Assembly: GCF_021245725.1 (NCBI RefSeq)
Contig: NZ_JAJGSX010000003.1
Location: forward strand, 1-64,000
Source: Pseudonocardia sp. TRM90224
GTDB taxonomy: Bacteria > Actinomycetota > Actinomycetes > Mycobacteriales > Pseudonocardiaceae
Length of the DNA: 64,000 bases
Reading direction: 5' to 3'
How positions within the stretch are numbered: position 1 is the first letter of the stretch; each line of letters starts with the position of its first letter. The notes below the pieces were generated by a model. That model was not told where the DNA came from. It ran no database searches and saw nothing but the letters and a program-made list of their open reading frames with translations. Positions 44,763-52,664 of this stretch are shown piece after piece. Position numbers and translations under genes: made by a program.

Positions 44763-45824
44763 CTCCGGGACTACTTCGGCGGGGCCCGGTAGTGCCGCGA
44801 TCTCCTGCTGGACCTCGCGGGCGGCCGCAGCGAGCTCGTCGTCGGCGATGAGCCGGCGCAGCACCTCGGCGGTGATGCTCCGCGACGGCGCGGCGAGCCC
44901 GGCGCCGCGGCGGGCGATCAGGTCGGCGTTGATCCGACGGTCGCCGATGCCCGGCACGACGAGCTGCGGGATGCCGGCGACGAGCGCGCCGAGCACGGTG
45001 CCGGCGCCGCCGTGGTGCACGACCGCGGTGCAGTGCGGGAGCACCTGGTCGAGCGGCACCCAGCCGACCGTGCGGACGTTGCCCGGCAACTTCGCCTCGG
45101 ACGCCGGCCTGACCAGCACGATCTCGGCGTCGACGGCCGCGGCGGCGCGCACGACGGCCGGGATCGGGTCGGCGCCGGGACCACCGTTGATCGTGCTCCG
45201 GCTCACCACGATCCGCGGGCGGTCGGCCGGGCGCGCCAGCCACTCCGGCACGGCGCCCTGACCGCTCCACGGGACCGTGCGCAGCGACAACCCCGGTCGG
45301 GGCCCGACGACGCTGGGCGGCGCGATGTCGAGCGCGAGCGCGGCGGGTGGCAGCGCACCCAGCCCGTGCCGCTCGATGACGGCGGAACGCAGCTCCTCGA
45401 CGTCCATCAGCGCGTTGCCGTGCAGGACCGCCGGCACGCCGAGCTCCGCCGCGACGATCGGCGCCGCGATCGCCATCGGGTCGTGCACGACCAGGTCCGG
45501 CCGCCACTGTGCGGCGAGCGCGCGCACGGGCGCGACGATCCCGGCGTTGATCGATTGCAGCACCAGCGCCGCCCCGGCCGCACCACCGCGACCAGTAGCC
45601 ACTTTCGCCGAGAGCACCGGGTTGCCGAGCACCAGCCGCCACGCGGACGTGGGCGGCAGGTCGGCGCCGACGTCGTGCACCGTGAGCGGCCCGGTATCGG
45701 CCACGAGCGCGTCGCCGCCGGTCGCCAGCTGGACGTCGTGCCCGGCGGCACGCAGCGCGACGGCCAGCGGGAGCATCGGCAGTGTGTGCCCGACCAGCGG
45801 CAGGGCGACGATGAGTACGCGCAC
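44745..45824 (-). CDS. GT1-family (MGT/EryCIII-like) glycosyltransferase
   Basis: GT-B fold transferase of 359 residues, similar to UDP- or dTDP-sugar-dependent macrolide and glycolipid glycosyltransferases. The N-terminal VRVLIVALPLVGHTLPMLPLAVALRAAGHDVQLATG opens the acceptor domain. The donor domain contains VGWVPLDQVLPHCTAVVHHGGAGTVLGALVAGIPQLVVPGIGDRRINADLI, i.e. the HHGGAGT motif that binds the nucleotide-sugar phosphates. The acceptor is unknown. GTG 45824 is preceded by TAGTCT 7 bases upstream (leaderless), and its promoter overlaps that of the divergent HAD gene. Confidence 0.9.
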   Translation of the reverse strand: MRVLIVALPLVGHTLPMLPLAVALRAAGHDVQLATGGDALVADTGPLTVHDVGADLPPTSAWRLVLGNPVLSAKVATGRGGAAGAALVLQSINAGIVAPVRALAAQWRPDLVVHDPMAIAAPIVAAELGVPAVLHGNALMDVEELRSAVIERHGLGALPPAALALDIAPPSVVGPRPGLSLRTVPWSGQGAVPEWLARPADRPRIVVSRSTINGGPGADPIPAVVRAAAAVDAEIVLVRPASEAKLPGNVRTVGWVPLDQVLPHCTAVVHHGGAGTVLGALVAGIPQLVVPGIGDRRINADLIARRGAGLAAPSRSITAEVLRRLIADDELAAAAREVQQEIAALPGPAEVVPELARLT

Positions 45825-45867
45825 AAAGCCCAGACTAGGAGCGGTGACGGTCCGTACATTGGTGCGG

Positions 45868-46680
45868 GTGCAGGCCCCCCGATTGGTAGCGACCGACGTC
45901 GACGGCACCCTGCTCGACCCGTCCGAGAAGGTCACGCCGCGCGCGGCCGCAGTGATCGGCAGGCTGGTTGCGGCGGGCACCGGCTTCGTGCTGGTCACCG
46001 GGCGGCCGCCGCGCTGGATCCCGTCCGTCGCCGCGCAGCTCGGGGTGGCCAGGCTCGCGGTGTGCGCCAACGGCGGCGTGCTCTACGACGTCGTGGCCGA
46101 CGAGATCGTCTGGGCGCGGACCCTGGACGTCGCGCTGCTTGGCGAGCTGGCCGCGGCGGTGACCGGGACGTTCCCGGAGTGCGGGCTCGCCGTGGAACGC
46201 GTCGGCGAACGCGCGCTGGAGGGCAACGTGGCGAACTTCGTCGCCGAGCCTGCTTACAAGCATGCCTGGCCCGACGCCGACCATGGCGTCACCGAGCGTG
46301 CCGAGCTGCTCGGGCTGCCCGCCGTGAAGATGCTGGTCCGCTGCGCCGAGCTGAGCAGCGACGCGATGGTGGCGGCGCTCTCGCCCGTGCTCGGCGGCGC
46401 CGCCGACATCACGTTCTCCAGCCCGCGCGGGCTGGTCGAGATCTCCCCGCCGCGGGTCACGAAGGCAACCGGGCTGGCCGAGGTCGCCTCGACGTTCGGG
46501 GTGGAGCAGGCCGACGTCATCGCGTTCGGCGACATGCCGAACGACCTGGAGATGCTGCGGTGGGCCGGGCACGGCGTCGCGATGGGCAACGCGCACCCGG
46601 CGCTGCTCGACGTCGCGGACGAGGTGACGTCGAGCAACGCCGAGGACGGGCTGGCGCTGGTGCTGGAGCGCTGGTTCTGA
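45868..46680 (+). CDS. HAD-family (Cof-type) phosphatase
   Basis: Cytosolic haloacid-dehalogenase superfamily hydrolase, 270 residues, Cof/IIB subfamily. Motif I is ATDVDGTLLDP (nucleophile Asp and acid Asp), motif II LVTGRPPRW, the cap region runs to about residue 185, and motifs III/IV are VTKATGLAEVA and IAFGDMPNDLEML. Substrates of this group are sugar phosphates, flavin or cofactor phosphates. GTG 45868 lies 7 bases after a TACATT -10-like box, the best candidate start; GTG 45844 would add 8 residues. Divergent from the GT1 gene, convergent with the MerR-clamp gene. Confidence 0.88.
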   Translation: MQAPRLVATDVDGTLLDPSEKVTPRAAAVIGRLVAAGTGFVLVTGRPPRWIPSVAAQLGVARLAVCANGGVLYDVVADEIVWARTLDVALLGELAAAVTGTFPECGLAVERVGERALEGNVANFVAEPAYKHAWPDADHGVTERAELLGLPAVKMLVRCAELSSDAMVAALSPVLGGAADITFSSPRGLVEISPPRVTKATGLAEVASTFGVEQADVIAFGDMPNDLEMLRWAGHGVAMGNAHPALLDVADEVTSSNAEDGLALVLERWF

Positions 46681-46683
46681 CGC

Positions 46684-47697
46684 TTACGCGTCCAGCCGGA
46701 TCGGCATCAGCAGCGAGACCGAGCGCGGCGAGCGGATGACCAGCGGGGCGAGCGGCCCGTCGAGCTCCAGCTGCAGCTGACCGGGCCCGCCCGCGTCGAA
46801 AGCTTCGAGGAGGAACTCGCGGTTCACCCCGACGCCGGCCGCGGCGGGCCGGCCCTGCTCGTCGAGCGCGAGCACCTCGATGCGGGAGCCGTCGGGCTCG
46901 TCGCGAACCTGGTGGGCGGGCGCCGTCCGCAATGCCGTCACATCGACGAGAATCCCGTCGCGGGCCGCGGGCAGCAGCGGCCGGTAGTCGGGGAACGCGT
47001 CGGGCAGCAGCGGCCCGGCGACGTCCCCGCTGGTCAGCGACTCGCCGTCGACGGTGATGGGCACGTCGCCGCTCGCCGTGGCGATCTCGTCGAGCAGGGG
47101 CGCCGGGACGACCACCCGCACCGGATCGGCCGGCTCAGCGAGCGTGACCTCGGCGAGCGCGAGCCGGTACCGGTCGGTCGCAACGAGCGTGAGCATCGAA
47201 CCGTCGACCTCGAGCAGCACCCCCGAGAGCACCGGCAGGTCGGGATCGGCGCCGACGGCGAACCGGACCGCGCGCAAGGCGTCGGAGAGCGCGGCGGCGG
47301 GCACGGTGAAGGTGGTTGCGGACATGGCGGGCTCCTCGGGGCTCAGCAGTGACGTGACCGAGGAGAGCGCGCGGCGGGCGTCGGCGAGCCGCTGTTCGAG
47401 GCTGCGCACGTGCGCGTCGAGCAGGACGTCGACGTGCGCGGGGTCGGCGCGGTGCGCCAGCACCTCCCGGATGCCGGCGACCGGCATCCCGACCCTGCGC
47501 AGCACCGCGACCAGCTTCGCGACCGCGAGCTGCTCGGGCGCGTACGACCGGTACCCGGTGTCCGGGTCGACGCGGGCCGGGCGCAGCACGCCCGCGCCGT
47601 CGTAGAACCGCAGCGCGCTGACCGTCAGCCCCGACTCCCGCGACATCGCCCCGATGCCCCGCAAGCTCTCCACCCCACGACCCTCGGGCCTCGACAT
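46684..47697 (-). CDS. MerR-type regulator fused to a DNA polymerase III beta-clamp fragment
   Basis: Chimeric protein of 337 residues. Residues about 15-80 form a MerR winged helix (GAMSRESGLTVSALRFYDGAGVLRPARVDPDTGYRSYAPEQL), followed by a coiled-coil helix to about 120. From MSATTFTVPAAALSDALRAV onward the protein resembles clamp domain 2 (DLPVLSGVLLEVDGSMLTLVATDRYRLALAEV, then AFPDYRPLLP) and a shortened domain 3 (NREFLLEAFDAG through SLLMPIRL, the usual DnaN end). Clamp domain 1 is absent and its place is taken by the HTH. MerR proteins normally sense a ligand with their C-terminal half, so the clamp part may be a sensor. It ends 4 bases from the HAD stop. Confidence 0.85.
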   Translation of the reverse strand: MSRPEGRGVESLRGIGAMSRESGLTVSALRFYDGAGVLRPARVDPDTGYRSYAPEQLAVAKLVAVLRRVGMPVAGIREVLAHRADPAHVDVLLDAHVRSLEQRLADARRALSSVTSLLSPEEPAMSATTFTVPAAALSDALRAVRFAVGADPDLPVLSGVLLEVDGSMLTLVATDRYRLALAEVTLAEPADPVRVVVPAPLLDEIATASGDVPITVDGESLTSGDVAGPLLPDAFPDYRPLLPAARDGILVDVTALRTAPAHQVRDEPDGSRIEVLALDEQGRPAAAGVGVNREFLLEAFDAGGPGQLQLELDGPLAPLVIRSPRSVSLLMPIRLDA

Positions 47698-47740
47698 GGT
47701 CGAGAGTCAACCGAGCCGGTTGCGGGTGGGTGGCTGGGAG

Positions 47741-47795
47741 TGCCAGGAAAGTGGCTTTCCTGTCCTGTGGTGCCAGGAAAGTGGCTTTCCTGGCA
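47741..47795. repeat. Family-2 palindromes in direct tandem
   Basis: Two copies of GCCAGGAAAGTGGCTTTCCTG in the same orientation, 29 bases apart, each a perfect CAGGAAAG/CTTTCCTG hairpin. At the other complete sites the first unit reads CCA instead of TGG. Located between the MerR-clamp start and the DUF350 stop. Confidence 0.7.
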
Positions 47796-47841
47796 ACGTG
47801 TGCGGTGCGTCCCCGGCCGTCACTCGTGCGGCACGACCCAC

Positions 47842-48279
47842 CTACAGGATCGCAACCGCGACCACGAGACCGAGCGCCAGGTGCGCGGCCGACACCACGA
47901 AGGCCTGCGGGCGGACGGTGTCGGCGGTGAGGACGGTGCCGATGTCGATCCCGGTGACCCACTCCAGCAGCCGCACGCCGCCGACCTGCGCGATGATCCC
48001 GACCAGCCCGAAGATCAGCGAGGCCAGCACGCCCTCCAGCAGCGCGCCGGACGACGAGTAGATCGCCGTCACGACGATGAACGCCATGCTGATCATCCCG
48101 GCGGCGGTGACGATCACCGCGTTCGGCAGGCCTTCCTTGACCATGCGGTTGAGCTTGCCCGGCGTCGTCAGGTCGACGGCGAAGAAGCCGAGCAGCATGA
48201 GCAGCACGCCGAGCACGGCGTAGAGCAGGATCGCGCCGATACCGCGGCCGATCACGGCGAAGAAGCTCGGGTCGATCAC
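47842..48279 (-). CDS. DUF350-family membrane protein
   Basis: Small integral membrane protein of the DUF350 family, 145 residues, with four helices: IGAILLYAVLGVLLMLLGFFAVDLTTPG, AVIVTAAGMISMAFIVVTAIY, GVLASLIFGLVGIIAQVGGVRLLEWV and FVVSAAHLALGLVVAVAI. The first helix's D-L-T-T-P-G-K-L and the GG between helices are family features. In enterobacteria the DUF350 protein YjfL is encoded with an ATP-grasp YjfC and a DUF1190 protein YjfM, the same trio found here. The role is unknown. Last gene of the minus-strand trio. Confidence 0.88.
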   Translation of the reverse strand: MIDPSFFAVIGRGIGAILLYAVLGVLLMLLGFFAVDLTTPGKLNRMVKEGLPNAVIVTAAGMISMAFIVVTAIYSSSGALLEGVLASLIFGLVGIIAQVGGVRLLEWVTGIDIGTVLTADTVRPQAFVVSAAHLALGLVVAVAIL

Positions 48280-48315
48280 GTAGTCCTCCAGTGCGCGGGG
48301 AGCTGTACTGCTTGT

Positions 48316-49482
48316 TCAGGTCTGTGGGATGCGGTGCGGTACGAAGGCTGCGCCGTCGTCGGTCACGAGCCCGACGGTCTCGCGGATGCCGAGGCCGGCG
48401 GAGGTGTCGCCGACGATCCACGCGCCCAGCGCGGGACGGTATCCGTCGAAGACGGGCAGCGGGTCGAAGAGCTGGTAGACGTACCCTTCCTCGCCGTAGA
48501 CGCCACCCGTCTGGTGTTCCATGCCGGGCGCGACGATCGCGATGTTGGCGCCCTCCCGGCCCAGCCGCGGCTTGCGGACGTACTCGGTGAGCATCCCGGG
48601 CTGGTCCAGGTAGGCCGGCAGCAGGTTGGGGTGGCCGGGGTACATCTCCCACAGCACGGCGAGCAGCGCCTTGTTGGAGAGCAGCGTCTTCCACAGCGGC
48701 TCGATCCACAGCGTCTCGGGGAGGCTGCGCAGCACGTGCTTGCCGAAGTCGTCGCTGAGCACCCACTCCCACGGGTAGAGCTTGAAGATCGCCGCCATCT
48801 GCGATTCCTCGAGGTCGACGAAGCGGTCGAGCGCCGCGTCCCACCCGATGTCCTCGATCGCGAGCCCAACGGTGTCGAGCCCGGCCTCCGCCGCGGTCTC
48901 CTGCAGGTAGCCGACGGTGACGTGGTCCTCGCCCGTCGAGTCGCCGCTCGACCAGGTGAAGTAGACCTCGCTGCTCGGCAACCGGTCCTTGATCAGGCCC
49001 CACCGCTCGACGAGCTGCTCGTGCAGCGAGTTCCACTGGTCGTCGTCGGGGTGGGTGTCCTTCAGCCAGTTCCACTGCAGGATCGACGCTTCCAGCAGCG
49101 TCGTCGGCGTGTCGGCGTTGTACTCCAGCAGCTTCGCCGGCCCGCCGCCGTCGTAGCGGATGTCGAACCGGCCGTACACGTGCGGGTCGTTGCGCTTCCA
49201 CGACGCCGCGACGGCCTCCCACGAGTGCTCGGGCAGCGCGAAGTCGCGGAACCGCTCGGCCGTGACCACGTGGTCGACGGCTTCGAGGCACATCGAGTGG
49301 ATGACCTCGACGTCCGCTTCGAGCGAGAGCACCTCGTCCATCGAGAAGACGTAGTGCACCGACTCGTCCCAGTACGGCCGGGGCGAGCCGCCCTCGCCGC
49401 GCCCGGGTGTCCCGTACACCATGCCCTGCTCGCGGACCTTGGTCTCCCAGTCGGGGCGGGGTGCGCCCGTGTGGCGTTCCAT
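48316..49482 (-). CDS. Glutathionylspermidine-synthase-family ATP-grasp ligase (YgiC/YjfC-like)
   Basis: ATP-dependent C-N ligase family protein, 388 residues (PF03738). Typical stretches are PYWDESVHYVFSMDEVLSLE, GRFDIRYDGGGPAKLLEYNADTPTTLLEASILQWNW, DRFVDLEESQMAAIFKLYPWEW, IEPLWKTLLSNKALLAVLWEMYPGHPNLLPAYL, RKPRLGREGANI and QTGGVYGEEGYVYQLFDPLP. It lacks the amidase domain of E. coli GspS, like YgiC and YjfC. The acceptor is unknown; without glutathione in actinobacteria, another peptide or amine is likely. It overlaps nothing and is 36 bases upstream of DUF350 and 12 downstream of the membrane-anchored partner. Confidence 0.92.
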   Translation of the reverse strand: MERHTGAPRPDWETKVREQGMVYGTPGRGEGGSPRPYWDESVHYVFSMDEVLSLEADVEVIHSMCLEAVDHVVTAERFRDFALPEHSWEAVAASWKRNDPHVYGRFDIRYDGGGPAKLLEYNADTPTTLLEASILQWNWLKDTHPDDDQWNSLHEQLVERWGLIKDRLPSSEVYFTWSSGDSTGEDHVTVGYLQETAAEAGLDTVGLAIEDIGWDAALDRFVDLEESQMAAIFKLYPWEWVLSDDFGKHVLRSLPETLWIEPLWKTLLSNKALLAVLWEMYPGHPNLLPAYLDQPGMLTEYVRKPRLGREGANIAIVAPGMEHQTGGVYGEEGYVYQLFDPLPVFDGYRPALGAWIVGDTSAGLGIRETVGLVTDDGAAFVPHRIPQT

Positions 49483-49494
49483 CCGGTCGCGCGC

Positions 49495-50136
49495 CTACGA
49501 GCCGCTGGAGCCGGAGTTGGAAACCCCGAGACCGCCGCGGCTGACGTTGCTGTTGTCCGTGGTGCCGGCCGAGGTGCCGCCCGGCGACGGCGACGGCGAG
49601 TTGAAGGTCGAGCTGCCCGACCCGAGCACAGTCGTCTTGCCGGAGAGCGTCTTGACCTTCGTCCCGTAGCGCGGCACCACGGTCGTCCCGCCGCTCACGC
49701 GCGTGCCGACGGTGCTGTTCGAGCCGTAGTGGTAGTGGTACTGCCGGCCGTTGGCGCCGATGAAGATCGGGTAGGCGCCGCCGTGGCTGTAGACACCGCT
49801 CGCGGCGGGGGTCACGCAGTTCGCGTCGTCGACGACCACCTCGCTGTCCTCCTCGACGCACCGGGCGTCGACGTCGTCGTCGTCCTGCACCACGGCGTAG
49901 CCGACGGCGATCACGGCGACCAGCCCGACGGTGACCCCGGCACCGATCAGGATGCGCTTGCGCTTCTTGCGGGACTTCTCATCGGCCGCCGCCTGCGCCC
50001 GCGCCGCCTCTTCCTGCCGGCGAAGTGCCTGTTCACGGGCCTTCTGCTCGGCGAGAGTCGGTTCCCGCGGCGTTGTCGACCCGTCCTGGAACCGCATCCG
50101 CCCAGCGGACGACAGCTCCTCGTCGTCGTCTGGCAT
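49495..50136 (-). CDS. Membrane-anchored protein, YgiB/DUF1190-like by position
   Basis: Protein of 213 residues: an acidic start (MPDDDEELSS), a charged helix (AEQKAREQALRRQEEAARAQAAADEKSRKKRKR), one membrane helix (ILIGAGVTVGLVAVIAVGYAVV) and an outside domain with two Cys (DARCVEED, DANCVTP), a YPIFIGANGRQYHYHYGSN block and a low-complexity Ser/Gly/Thr tail. No family is recognised with certainty. It heads the operon with the ATP-grasp ligase and DUF350 protein, the slot where proteobacteria have the surface protein YgiB/YjfM. GGGGG upstream supports ATG 50136. It could be the target of the ligase; this is inference. Confidence 0.7.
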   Translation of the reverse strand: MPDDDEELSSAGRMRFQDGSTTPREPTLAEQKAREQALRRQEEAARAQAAADEKSRKKRKRILIGAGVTVGLVAVIAVGYAVVQDDDDVDARCVEEDSEVVVDDANCVTPAASGVYSHGGAYPIFIGANGRQYHYHYGSNSTVGTRVSGGTTVVPRYGTKVKTLSGKTTVLGSGSSTFNSPSPSPGGTSAGTTDNSNVSRGGLGVSNSGSSGS

Positions 50137-50318
50137 CGAGTTCCCCCTCGTGACGCTCAGCGGTCCACCCCGCGCGCCGGAACCGTACCGGGAAGCGGAC
50201 TGGCGTGTGTAGCTCACACGGGCGCGTCGAGCGGACGATTGAGTGACGATGCTGCACGCTTGCAGCACGACGACGACCGATCGTCGCCTCGCCGCGTGCC
50301 CCATTGACAGGTAACGGC

Positions 50319-51626
50319 ATGATGACGGTTGACATGGACGTACTCCCCACCGCTCCCGTGAGGGTCGTCCGGGAGGCCGGTGCTCCCCAGCGCACCGGCC
50401 GGCACGGGTCCCCCAGCCCTGCAGCCCGGAACGCACCCGCGGGCGGCCCAGCCCCCGCAGGCCGCCCAGCCGGTTCCCCGACCGGCCGTACGGCGTTCGA
50501 GCCGAAGCTCGTCCGCCGGTTCGTCACGGCGATCCTGATCGGCGCCGCGACGATGCTCGGTGTCGCAACTCTCGACACGTTCGCCGGCGCCACCGTCCCC
50601 GTGCTCGGCACGTTCGCGTCGCTGCCGGCGCCGGAGGGCTCGCGCGGGTTCATGTCGGAACCGCCCCCGTCGGCGCCCGGCACGTGCCTGAACTGGACGC
50701 GGCCCGACGCGGCCGACGCCGAGGTCGTCGAGTGCAGCGCCCCGCACCTGTTCGAGCAGGCCGGCTCGGTGGCGCTCACCGACCAGAGCAACCTGCCGGA
50801 CGACCGGCAGTGGCGCCAGCTCGTGAACGAGCGCTGCGGCGAGGTAGTGACCGGCTACCTGGGCGGCAAGTACGACCCGGCCGGCAAGTTCCGGATCGGC
50901 GCGCTCAAGCCCTCCCCCACGAAGTGGGCCGACGGCGACCGCGAGCTGCGCTGCGGCCTGCAGAGCGCATCGAAGACCGGCGCCCTGTTCGCGATGGCGG
51001 GGCGAGCTGCGGACAGCGATCAGTCCGGCGTCCACGAGCCCGGCACCTGCCTCGCCATCGACGGCCGCGAGATCGGCGACCCGGCCGACTGCGCCGGGCC
51101 GCACGCGGTCGAGACGGTCGGCGTCGTCGACCTCAGCAGCAAGTTCGCTGAAGGCTTCCCGCAGATCGGCGACCAGGACGGGTACCTGCAGCAGGAATGC
51201 AGCAAGATCGCCGGCGAGTACGCGGGCGGGCCCGACGTCGTCGCGTCGAAGAAGCTCACGGTCTACTGGGACAACCTGAACGAGCCTTCATGGGCCGCCG
51301 GCACCCGCAAGGTCAACTGCAACCTCGGCGCGCTGCTGCCCGACCGCAGCGGGTTCGCCCCGGTCACCGGCTCGGTCAAGGGCCCGGTGCAGGTCGGCGA
51401 GAACCCCGCGCCGCCCGCGCAGAGCACACCCGGTGTGCCCGCCCCGACCAACCCGCCCGGCGAGGATCCCCCGGGCGAGGAGCCGGAGCAGCCGCCGGTG
51501 ACGCTGCCGCCGGTCGTCGAACCGACCAAGCCTGCGGAGCCGACCCCGCCGCCGAACACCGGTGAGCCGCCGACGAGCGCTCCGCAGACCACCACCGCAG
51601 CACCGGCGCCGACCAGCGGGGCCTGA
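50319..51626 (+). CDS. Septum-formation family membrane protein (Rv3835 type)
   Basis: Single-pass membrane protein of 435 residues, related to the mycobacterial Rv3835 / Septum_form (PF13845) group. A proline/alanine-rich cytosolic part is followed by one membrane helix (LVRRFVTAILIGAATMLGVATL) and two extracytoplasmic modules with matching cysteines (GTCLNWTRPDAADAEVVECSAPHLFE and GTCLAIDGREIGDPADCAGPHAVE). A Pro/Thr/Glu-rich tail follows, suited to crossing the wall. Function is unproven; the family name comes from an association with division genes. The start is approximate: ATG 50319, 50322 or 50334. The next gene follows after 21 bases, as in Rv3835-Rv3836. Confidence 0.8.
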   Translation: MMTVDMDVLPTAPVRVVREAGAPQRTGRHGSPSPAARNAPAGGPAPAGRPAGSPTGRTAFEPKLVRRFVTAILIGAATMLGVATLDTFAGATVPVLGTFASLPAPEGSRGFMSEPPPSAPGTCLNWTRPDAADAEVVECSAPHLFEQAGSVALTDQSNLPDDRQWRQLVNERCGEVVTGYLGGKYDPAGKFRIGALKPSPTKWADGDRELRCGLQSASKTGALFAMAGRAADSDQSGVHEPGTCLAIDGREIGDPADCAGPHAVETVGVVDLSSKFAEGFPQIGDQDGYLQQECSKIAGEYAGGPDVVASKKLTVYWDNLNEPSWAAGTRKVNCNLGALLPDRSGFAPVTGSVKGPVQVGENPAPPAQSTPGVPAPTNPPGEDPPGEEPEQPPVTLPPVVEPTKPAEPTPPPNTGEPPTSAPQTTTAAPAPTSGA

Positions 51627-51647
51627 CAGGCAGGCCGACGAGTGGAC

Positions 51648-51986
51648 ATGACCCGGCGCCGGTTCGAGGAGCTGGTCGCCGACGCGCTCGACTCGATCCC
51701 GCCGGAGCTCACCGCGGCGATGGACAACGTCGTGGTGCTCGTCGGCGACCGCAACCCGGAGGAGCCGAGCCTGCTCGGCCTCTACGAGGGCATCGCGCTG
51801 ACCGAGCGCACGTCGACGTACGGCTGGGTGCTGCCCGACCGGATCACGATCTACCAGGACGCGATCCTCGACATCTGCGACGACGAGGACGACGTCGTGC
51901 ACGAGGTGGCCGTCACCGTGGTGCACGAGGTGGCGCACCACTTCGGCATCGACGAGGAGACGCTGCACGAACTGGGCTGGGGGTAG
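51648..51986 (+). CDS. Small zincin-type metallopeptidase (Rv3836 type)
   Basis: Cytosolic protein of 112 residues with the metal motif VVHEVAHHFGIDEETL, matching H-E-x-x-H-x-x-G-x-x-D of the minimal zincin (possible acidic metallopeptidase, PF06262) family. RRRFEELVADALDSIPPEL at the N-terminus and LGLYEGIALTERT in the middle are also conserved in this family. Proteolytic activity has not been demonstrated to my knowledge. Start ATG 51648; GTG 51642 is possible. It follows the septum-formation gene and is convergent with the phosphatase, in the same order as Rv3835-Rv3836-Rv3837c. Confidence 0.88.
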   Translation: MTRRRFEELVADALDSIPPELTAAMDNVVVLVGDRNPEEPSLLGLYEGIALTERTSTYGWVLPDRITIYQDAILDICDDEDDVVHEVAVTVVHEVAHHFGIDEETLHELGWG

Positions 51987-52019
51987 CCCGGCAGCGGATT
52001 CCTGGCTAGGAGGGTCCTC

Positions 52020-52664
52020 CTAGTCCGGCGCCCCGCCCGTGACGTCGCCGGGCACCGGGGGCCGGTCGCCGGTGTCCCACAGCTCCAGCACCCAGCCGCA
52101 CTCGACGGTGGGCTCGGCGCGCAGGATCACGAGGCCGGTGTTGGGCAGCCACAACGTCTCGGCCGTGTCGCCGAGCAGCGCCGCGGCGGCCAGGCGGATC
52201 GCCGCGCCGTGGCTGACGAGCACCACGGTGCCCGGTTCCGTGTTCACGATGCCCTGCACGGCGGGGACGAACCGGTCGCGCAGCTCGTGCGCCGATTCGC
52301 CGCCGGGCAGGTGCGCGTCGAGGTCGCCCTGCCACCAGGCGTTGTAGACCTTCTCGAACTGCTGGAGCGCCTCGACGTCGTTGCGGCCTTCGAGCTCGCC
52401 GACGAACACCTCGTGCACGCCCTCGACGACCTGGACGGGCAGCTCGTGCGCCGCGGCGACCGGGGCGGCGGTCTGCTGCGCCCTGGTGGCCACCGAGGCG
52501 TGCACGGCCGTCACCGGCTCGTGCGCGAGCCGCTTGCCGAGTGCGGCGGCCTGGTCGAGGCCTTCCGCGTTGAGCGGCGCTCCCGGCGGGCGCGAGTCGA
52601 GGATCCGGTTGACGTTGGAGTCGGTCTGCCCGTGCCTGGCGAGCACCAACCGCGAAACGCTCAT
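52020..52664 (-). CDS. Histidine phosphatase family protein (Rv3837c type)
   Basis: Histidine phosphatase of 214 residues. The catalytic LARHGQTDSN (phosphoryl-accepting His), the second Arg region SVATRAQQTAAPVA, the acidic FVGELEGRN and the closing VLVSHGAAIRLAAAALL (second His) give a complete active site of phosphoglycerate-mutase-like enzymes. Specific substrate unknown; many act on sugar or cofactor phosphates. It overlaps pheA by 4 bases and is translated from the same minus-strand message, as in mycobacteria. Confidence 0.93.
   Translation of the reverse strand: MSVSRLVLARHGQTDSNVNRILDSRPPGAPLNAEGLDQAAALGKRLAHEPVTAVHASVATRAQQTAAPVAAAHELPVQVVEGVHEVFVGELEGRNDVEALQQFEKVYNAWWQGDLDAHLPGGESAHELRDRFVPAVQGIVNTEPGTVVLVSHGAAIRLAAAALLGDTAETLWLPNTGLVILRAEPTVECGWVLELWDTGDRPPVPGDVTGGAPD

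Noticed and set aside
47135..49861. Minus-strand open frame of about 908 codons
   Set aside because: Shadow frame of the MerR-clamp, DUF350 and ligase genes; translation is Arg/Gly-rich with no conserved blocks.
47410..50307. Plus-strand open frame of about 965 codons
   Set aside because: Antisense to the well-supported trio of minus-strand genes and built mainly of repetitive Val/Arg/Asp composition.
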